From: Phaeobacter sp. QD34_24 | GTDB lineage: Bacteria > Pseudomonadota > Alphaproteobacteria > Rhodobacterales > Rhodobacteraceae | Reading direction: 5' to 3' | Length of the DNA: 64,000 nucleotides | NCBI RefSeq assembly: GCF_028890115.1 | Contig: NZ_JARCJD010000003.1 | Coordinates: 124,001 to 188,000 of the forward strand | Shown here: positions 62,065-64,000 of the stretch, one piece after another | How the letters are laid out: the number at the start of each line of letters is the position of its first letter | How positions within the stretch are numbered: the first letter of the stretch is position 1 | Notes under the pieces: model-generated | Told to the model about the DNA's origin: nothing | The model's database searches: none | Seen by the model: the letters and a program-made list of their open reading frames with translations, nothing else | Program-made: the position numbers and the translations under genes

Positions 62065-63786
62065 TCAGGCGGGCACCGCACGATCGGTGCCAAGCAGATC
62101 CATGCGCGGCATCAGATCCAGCAGGTGACGCGAATAGTCATGGGTTGGCGCCTCGAACAGGGTCTCGGCCTCGGCAATCTCGCAGATCTGGCCGTGGCGC
62201 ATAACGGCGATACGGTCGCACATCTGACGGATCACCGGCAGATCGTGGCTGATGAAGATCATCGTGAGCCCCAGTTCTTCCTGCAAGTCCTTCAAAAGGT
62301 TTAGGATTGTTGCCTGAACCGAGACATCCAGCGCCGATGTCGGCTCGTCGCAGATCAGGATGCGCGGCCGAGAGGCTAGCGCGCGGGCAATCGAAATCCG
62401 CTGCCGCTGACCGCCCGAGAATTCATGCGGATACTTCAACCCTGCTGCCGCGCCGAGGCCCACGTGATCCAAAAGGTCACTGACCACTTGGCGTGTTTCG
62501 CTTTCACTGCCCGTCAGGCGATGATAGCGGATCGGCTCTGCCACGATGTCCATCACCCGCATCCGCGCATTGAGCGAGGAATAGGGGTCCTGGAAAATCA
62601 TCTGCAAGGCGCGGCGTGCCTGCCGGGCCGTGGCGCTGGCGGGGCGGGTGCTGACATCCTCGCCAAAGACTCGGATCTGCCCGGAATCCGGCTGGTACAG
62701 CCCCGCGATCATCCGCGCGATGGTGGATTTTCCTGATCCGGATTCGCCAACGATCCCAAAGGTTTCGCCTGCAGCCACCGAAAACGTGGCATCATCCACC
62801 GCCTGCAACATACGCCGATTGCGTTTGAGCAGTGACTTTTGCAGCACGAAGGAGAGGTTGAGGTTGTCGACCTCAACGGCTGCCTTTGCCTGGCGGTCAC
62901 TGCGGGCCTGGCCCAGCCAGTGGTTCTGCACGTCGATACGGCTAAAGGGCTTGGCGTCGCCTTCGATGTAATCGACCGAGGTAAAGCGCTCCAGCTTGCG
63001 ATCCGCGCGGGGCACGGCGGCAATCAGCGACTTGGTATATTCGTGATTGGGGGCGCCGAGGATCTGCGCCACATCGCCGGTTTCCACCACTTCACCGCGG
63101 TACATCACCACCACGCGATCCGCGATATTTGCAATAACGCCAATGTCATGGGTGACAATTATGACCCCGAGGTTTCGCTCACGGCATAGGCGTTTCAAGA
63201 GATCCAGGATCTGCGCCTGGATCGAAACATCCAGCGCCGTGGTCGGTTCATCCGCGATGATCAGATCGGGGTCACCAGCCAGCGCCAAGGCAATCACCAC
63301 CCTTTGGCGCATGCCGCCCGAGAATTGGTGCGGATAGGCCTTGAGCCGCGCCTTGGCCTCGGTGATACCAACCTGAGCCAGCAGTTCTTCGGCACGGGCT
63401 TCGGCATCTGCACCTGTCAGGCCAGTGGTTTTTTCAATGGTTTCAACCAGCTGCGCGCCGATGGTCATCAGCGGGTTGAGCGAGGTCTGCGGATCCTGAA
63501 AGATCATACCGATCCGGTCGCCCCGGATCGTGCGCATCTCATCCTCGTCACGCCCGCGCAGCTCTTCGCCCTGGAACAGGATCGAGCCGCCGGCAACGCG
63601 TCCCGGCGTTTCCAAAAGGTCGATGATGGCATTGCCGATGGTGGATTTCCCGGCCCCGGATTCGCCGACCAGACCGACAACTTCGCCCGGGTTCACGGTC
63701 AGCGACACATTGCGCGCCGCCTTGACGGTTCCGCGACGGGTGGGGAACTCGACATCGAGCCCTTCGATTTTCAACAGTTCAGTCAT
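62065..63786 (-). CDS. Oligopeptide ABC transporter, fused DppD-DppF ATPase
   Basis: A 573-residue protein with two complete ABC ATPase domains, so DppD- and DppF-type subunits are fused. Domain 1: GESGAGKSTIGNAI, FSGGMRQRVVIALAL, LIIADEPTTALD. Domain 2 from ~residue 300: GESGSGKSTIARMI, FSGGQRQRISIARAL, ILICDEPTSALD. Each half ends in an oligopeptide-family extension (HEYTKSLIAAVP; HDYSRHLLDLMP). The ATG at 63786 overlaps the permease stop by 4 bp; the open frame further upstream is the permease gene in another frame. Confidence 0.94.
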   Translation of the reverse strand: MTELLKIEGLDVEFPTRRGTVKAARNVSLTVNPGEVVGLVGESGAGKSTIGNAIIDLLETPGRVAGGSILFQGEELRGRDEDEMRTIRGDRIGMIFQDPQTSLNPLMTIGAQLVETIEKTTGLTGADAEARAEELLAQVGITEAKARLKAYPHQFSGGMRQRVVIALALAGDPDLIIADEPTTALDVSIQAQILDLLKRLCRERNLGVIIVTHDIGVIANIADRVVVMYRGEVVETGDVAQILGAPNHEYTKSLIAAVPRADRKLERFTSVDYIEGDAKPFSRIDVQNHWLGQARSDRQAKAAVEVDNLNLSFVLQKSLLKRNRRMLQAVDDATFSVAAGETFGIVGESGSGKSTIARMIAGLYQPDSGQIRVFGEDVSTRPASATARQARRALQMIFQDPYSSLNARMRVMDIVAEPIRYHRLTGSESETRQVVSDLLDHVGLGAAAGLKYPHEFSGGQRQRISIARALASRPRILICDEPTSALDVSVQATILNLLKDLQEELGLTMIFISHDLPVIRQMCDRIAVMRHGQICEIAEAETLFEAPTHDYSRHLLDLMPRMDLLGTDRAVPA

Positions 63787-64000
63787 CGTAGCTTCGGATT
63801 GAGGGCATCCCGCATCCAGTCTCCCAGCAGGTTTACTGCGAAGACCAGGACAACAAGTGCGATTGCAGGGAAGAAGGTGATCCACCAGAGGCCGGAGAAC
63901 AGGTATTCATTGCCCACCCGGATCAGCGTGCCAAGCGACGGGGTGGTTGGCGGAATGCCCTGGCCGAGGAAGGACAGGGTTGCCTCGGAAATGATCGCCA
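63783..64000 (-). CDS. Oligopeptide ABC transporter permease, DppC type (5' end outside window)
   Basis: The C-terminal ~72 residues of a BPD_transp_1 permease. Reading back from the TGA at 63783-63785 it gives SEATLSFLGQGIPPTTPSLG, a final helix with FFPAIALVVLVFAVNLLG, and the classical end DWMRDALNPKLR. It belongs with the fused ATPase downstream. The gene starts beyond the window. Confidence 0.9.
   Translation of the reverse strand, partial: AIISEATLSFLGQGIPPTTPSLGTLIRVGNEYLFSGLWWITFFPAIALVVLVFAVNLLGDWMRDALNPKLR

Overview
This 64 kb window is a GC-rich, gene-dense chromosomal stretch, almost certainly from a marine Rhodobacterales bacterium of the Roseobacter group (alphaproteobacteria). 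Reasons: cckA with a CtrA-type box; recA with an alphaproteobacterial GAAC-N7-GAAC SOS box; an IscR with a single cysteine, as described for Rhodobacter; an Irr/ICE-type iron box in front of iscR-suf; a TAXI-type TRAP transporter with a fused permease; and MtnA paired with a class II aldolase. No rRNA, tRNA, CRISPR array, phage or insertion sequence was seen. Both edges cut genes: a glucosyl-3-phosphoglycerate synthase-like gene on the left and an oligopeptide ABC permease on the right.

Layout. 0-2.5 kb: glucosylglycerate-type glycosyltransferase convergent with a GH13 sucrose/glucosylglycerate phosphorylase-like enzyme. 2.6-9.7 kb (-): membrane dipeptidase, periplasmic binding protein, two permeases, two ATPases and an MBL-fold hydrolase, one peptide uptake and hydrolysis operon. 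9.8-11.6 kb (-): class II aldolase and mtnA, a likely methylthioadenosine/5'-deoxyadenosine salvage branch (DHAP shunt). 12.6-16.7 kb (+): TAXI TRAP transporter with a universal stress protein. 16.8-21 kb (-): AttEFGH-like ABC system with an AttH lipocalin-like protein. 21-25.8 kb: cardiolipin synthase, YihY, rlmE, ppx/gppA. 26.1-28.5 kb (+): one-carbon/corrinoid cluster behind a leader with four successive predicted hairpins. 28.7-32.6 kb (-): sensor kinase, PhnD-like periplasmic protein and two single-domain receivers. 32.9-36.3 kb (-): DUF2235 hydrolase and a corrinoid-activating ASKHA ferredoxin protein.

36.5-47.5 kb is mostly core: guaB, an RsmB-type rRNA methyltransferase, cckA, a sulfotransferase-like gene, recA, alaS, DUF1330 and a VOC protein. 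47.6-54.3 kb: typA, an SMR efflux protein, a small secreted protein, a methyl-accepting chemotaxis protein, a tandem HD-domain protein and an alpha/beta hydrolase. 54.5-62 kb (+): Fe-S cluster assembly operon iscR, cysteine desulfurase, sufB, sufC, sufD, two membrane proteins, sufS. 62-64 kb (-): another oligopeptide ABC transporter with both ATPases fused.

Main leads: the receiver/PhnD/kinase signalling locus without a DNA-binding output; the structured leader in front of the one-carbon cluster and the shared Arg/Gly-rich tails on its proteins; a second Irr-like palindrome written in atypical codons inside the cysteine desulfurase gene; a CtrA box upstream of cckA; three hairpins between sufB and sufC; and the tandem HD protein. 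All functions are read from sequence by family recognition; no database search was run.
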